NCBI GenBank assembly: GCA_024695545.1
Contig: JAILHZ010000133.1
Location: 1 to 7,046, forward strand
Direction of reading: 5' to 3'
Length of the DNA: 7,046 nucleotides
DNA from: Clostridiales bacterium
GTDB lineage: Bacteria; Bacillota_A; Clostridia; Saccharofermentanales; Saccharofermentanaceae
The notes under the pieces were generated by a model. That model was not told where the DNA came from and searched no databases. It was given only the letters and a program-made list of their open reading frames with translations. Below, piece after piece: positions 5,033 to 7,046 of the stretch. Within the stretch, counting starts at the first letter, position 1. Each line of letters starts with the position of its first letter. Position numbers and translations under genes: made by a program.

Positions 5033-6169
5033 ATGAAAAAACTGATCCGTGTTCTGTCACTAAGTCTGATCACATCCATGATCCTGCCGCTTTCCGCGTG
5101 CAGTAAGTCCGGCAAGTTCCGGATCCCCGAAGAGGATGAACTCAGCAGCTTTCTGGAGGATAAGCTGGAGGCGGAAGAGACTGATGAGGAGACTCTCAGT
5201 CTGGACGACTGGAATGAGGGCTTTTACTTTACTTCTGATGAGTATAATTCTCCAACGAAGTATAAGGTTGCGCTTAAGGATTCGGGTCCCGTTATGATGA
5301 TCGGACAGAGGATTTCGTCGATGGGCCTGTTTTTTAATACGTACAAGGTACTGAATAAAACAGGTGGCGGCTGGAAGAACTTTGGCGCAGACAGCGAGCT
5401 GTGCTACTTAAAGTATGATGAAGACCTCAGCAAGGGCAAAACTATCGAGACGAGTAGGGGTCAGGCAAAGAAGCAGGAGCTTACCCAGTTTTTATCAAGT
5501 GTGATGGTGTTCACTTTTGAGGATGAAGATGGTGCCGAAGACTGCTTTGAATGGATGATTGAAAAAAGTATTGAAGACCATATTGACAATTATGAGACTG
5601 TCCTGACAAAATATGAGAAGACGCCTAAATTACTCAAGAGCAACTATGGATATCTTTACGATGAAGATGCTGAGCTGGCAGACCGTGAGATCTACGATCT
5701 GGATGATCTTCCGAAGGATGTCTACGAGCTTGATAAAAAGAACCATACCGGTCACTTCTCGTTTCACGCGGACGATAAGTGGGTACAGGTCGGGGACATC
5801 TATAGGACTGAAAAAGTTCCGGAATACACTACGTTTTTGCAGCAGTCGATGGACTATTCGCTCCTTCTTCAGGATAACCGCATTATGATCGTTTATCATC
5901 TGGATGTGTATACGATGTACGGCTGCACAGACGTTTACTATGATGAATGGCCGGATTACGAGTTCGAGACGGACGAAGCAATAGAGGCTATCTACAAAAA
6001 GTTCGGCATTAAAGATCCGAAGAAGATCAAGATTGAAGACGATCTTGCCACAGAACTGAATTATATATCCTGCCTGCGTGGCAATAACTCAATTACGCTC
6101 GATTTGCCGGAGATCTATCGCACCAGCGATTCGGATACAAAGAGCAAGAAGAGCAGGAAGGACTCCTGA
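5033..6169 (+). CDS. Predicted lipoprotein of unknown function
   Basis: A 378-residue exported lipoprotein. Residues 1-22 form a lipoprotein signal peptide (MKKLIRV, a hydrophobic core, then the LSAC lipobox), so Cys23 should be lipidated and the protein anchored on the outer face of the membrane. The mature part is acidic at first (about 31-60, rich in Glu and Asp) and ends in a Lys/Ser-rich tail (368-378). Aromatic residues are frequent (for example VYYDEW at 301-306). I recognise no catalytic motif or named domain. The start at 5033 is chosen because GGAGGGG lies 4 nt upstream and only this start puts the signal peptide at the N-terminus; an in-frame ATG at 4991 would add 14 unsuitable residues. 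The next gene follows after 33 bp, so the two probably form an operon. Confidence 0.85.
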   Translation: MKKLIRVLSLSLITSMILPLSACSKSGKFRIPEEDELSSFLEDKLEAEETDEETLSLDDWNEGFYFTSDEYNSPTKYKVALKDSGPVMMIGQRISSMGLFFNTYKVLNKTGGGWKNFGADSELCYLKYDEDLSKGKTIETSRGQAKKQELTQFLSSVMVFTFEDEDGAEDCFEWMIEKSIEDHIDNYETVLTKYEKTPKLLKSNYGYLYDEDAELADREIYDLDDLPKDVYELDKKNHTGHFSFHADDKWVQVGDIYRTEKVPEYTTFLQQSMDYSLLLQDNRIMIVYHLDVYTMYGCTDVYYDEWPDYEFETDEAIEAIYKKFGIKDPKKIKIEDDLATELNYISCLRGNNSITLDLPEIYRTSDSDTKSKKSRKDS

Positions 6170-6202
6170 TCGGACAGGATAATTAGGAAAGGAAACAGGT
6201 TT

Positions 6203-6826
6203 ATGGAGTATCGCAGAAAGTATTTTATCGCAATTATTGTCGCCATCGTGGCGCTGATCATCATCCTGGTCATCGGGAATTTCTTCAAGAGCTCGAAGTC
6301 CCGCGAGGATAAGGATCAGAGCTATGTGGGCAATTACGCACAGAAGGTAAACGACAGAAACTATGACATCATGTATTTCGGCGGGGATCTGGGACTTCCC
6401 GAGAACTTCCGCGCCAGAAAGATCTTCAACTTCGAGGACTACTCCATTGAGAGTTCCGATGCACCGGCCGGTCACATCGGACATATCATCATCCTGTACG
6501 ATCCGGCTGATGAGTATTACCTCACAGCTGAGCAGGCGGAGCAGTTGAAAAATCTTTACGAGACCCGCAGTTTCCGTATCATCGCCGTCGGTTCCGGCAA
6601 GATCCGCGTGCTCGAGACTGTCGGACTCTGCAGCGCCGGCTCTGCGGACAGATACACAAGCCTCATGCTCTGGAAAAACAGTAATGGTGAGCCATCAATT
6701 CAGGCCGGCATCGCCGACCACAAGGAGCTTGTCCCGGTCAGCGTTGAGCAGCAGATCGACGCGAAGTGCATCCCGGCATACTCGGTGCTGATCGAACTCG
6801 GTTCGAAGGATATCTACTGGATCTGA
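6203..6826 (+). CDS. Signal-anchored membrane protein of unknown function
   Basis: A 207-residue protein with a short basic N-terminus (MEYRRK) and one strongly hydrophobic helix (about 8-28), then a hydrophilic domain. This predicts an uncleaved signal anchor with the C-terminal domain outside the cell. The domain shows alternating strands and helices: HIIILYD (94-100), an amphipathic helix TAEQAEQLKNLYE (108-120), then FRIIAVG (124-130). This suggests a small alpha/beta fold, but I recognise no family. Cys143 and Cys189 are its only cysteines and could pair. AGGAAAGGA (6185-6193) precedes the ATG. It lies 33 bp after the lipoprotein gene with no promoter or terminator between, and an intrinsic terminator follows, so it is the last gene of that operon. 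A joint role at the cell surface is inferred from position only. Confidence 0.83.
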   Translation: MEYRRKYFIAIIVAIVALIIILVIGNFFKSSKSREDKDQSYVGNYAQKVNDRNYDIMYFGGDLGLPENFRARKIFNFEDYSIESSDAPAGHIGHIIILYDPADEYYLTAEQAEQLKNLYETRSFRIIAVGSGKIRVLETVGLCSAGSADRYTSLMLWKNSNGEPSIQAGIADHKELVPVSVEQQIDAKCIPAYSVLIELGSKDIYWI

Positions 6827-6891
6827 GTCTTAAAGAATAGATTCCGAGCGAAAAGCACTTGCCCTGTTCATTCAATTGCACATTAATTTCG

Positions 6892-6925
6892 AAAAGCACT
6901 CGTCAATAACGGCGGGTGCTTTTTT
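6892..6925 (+). terminator. Intrinsic terminator of the lipoprotein operon
   Basis: An 11-bp stem, AAAAGCACTCG (6892-6902) with CGGGTGCTTTT (6913-6923, one G-U pair), encloses a 10-nt loop and runs into a T tract ending at 6925. It lies 66 bp after the stop at 6826. The A-rich left arm would allow some bidirectional activity. Confidence 0.88.
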
Positions 6926-6997
6926 CGTGGAGGGAAGGAGCTTGATACGGACCGATGCTCCCACCTGATATTGATTTGGAATGTGACGATTGTCATG

Positions 6998-7026
6998 TTG
7001 ACAGTTTCAATCATCGGATATAATAT
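6998..7026 (+). promoter_or_regulatory. Strong promoter at the right edge, for a gene beyond the window
   Basis: A perfect -35 TTGACA (6998-7003), 17 bp, then TAATAT (7021-7026); an overlapping TATAAT (7019-7024) would give 15-bp spacing. Transcription would start around 7031-7033, inside a palindrome. TGTCA...TGACA (6991-6995/6999-7003) also overlaps the -35. Confidence 0.75.
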
Positions 7027-7046
7027 AAACGTGTTTATATAAACAC
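7024..7046. promoter_or_regulatory. Nested palindromic operator at the right-edge promoter
   Basis: Two overlapping inverted repeats share a half-site. The first is TATAAAC (7024-7030) with GTTTATA (7033-7039), 2-nt spacer. The second is the perfect 16-bp palindrome GTGTTTATATAAACAC (7031-7046). They overlap the -10 and the predicted start site, the position expected for a repressor operator. The regulator cannot be named; a TetR- or MarR-type dimer is one option. The array may continue past the window edge. Confidence 0.65.

Overview
The window looks like chromosomal DNA from a moderate-GC Firmicute, most likely a Clostridia/Lachnospiraceae-type anaerobe. This is inferred from a DUF4428-type zinc-ribbon protein, a CsoR/CopA copper operon whose ATPase carries a C-terminal CopZ-like domain, a tRNA gene with encoded CCA, consensus sigma-A promoters and AGGAG-type ribosome binding sites. 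No species can be named from sequence reading alone. All genes I can support are on the + strand.

Layout. (1) 4-1152: a DUF4428-family protein with zinc ribbons at both ends and a Met/Gly/Gln-rich linker. (2) 1153-1638: a 486-bp AT-richer stretch without a gene. It holds eight copies of a short motif (AATGACYAAY) in strictly alternating orientation, two terminator-like hairpins at its ends, and then a near-consensus promoter whose spacer is filled by a CsoR-type operator, with a second operator just downstream. (3) 1639-4721: the copper operon, with csoR (Cu(I)-sensing repressor) followed by copA (Cu(I)-exporting P1B ATPase). The last 71 residues of CopA are a complete CopZ-like chaperone preceded by its own strong ribosome binding site and ATG, so free CopZ may also be made from the same mRNA. 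(4) 4776-4852: tRNA-Val(GAC) with its own promoter and a strong GNRA-loop terminator. (5) 5033-6826: an apparent two-gene operon, a lipoprotein and a signal-anchored protein of unknown function, ending in an intrinsic terminator. (6) 6827-7046: a non-coding right edge with a strong promoter overlapped by nested palindromes, evidently the control region of a gene beyond the window.

How it works together. With copper low, CsoR should sit on the promoter and silence the operon. Cu(I) binding to its Cys-His-Cys site should release it, giving CsoR, CopA and possibly separate CopZ. CopZ-type domains pass Cu(I) to the pump, which exports it. The lipoprotein pair and the DUF4428 protein have no visible functional link to copper. 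The most notable observations are the in-frame copA-copZ arrangement with a retained internal start, and the alternating motif array upstream of csoR.
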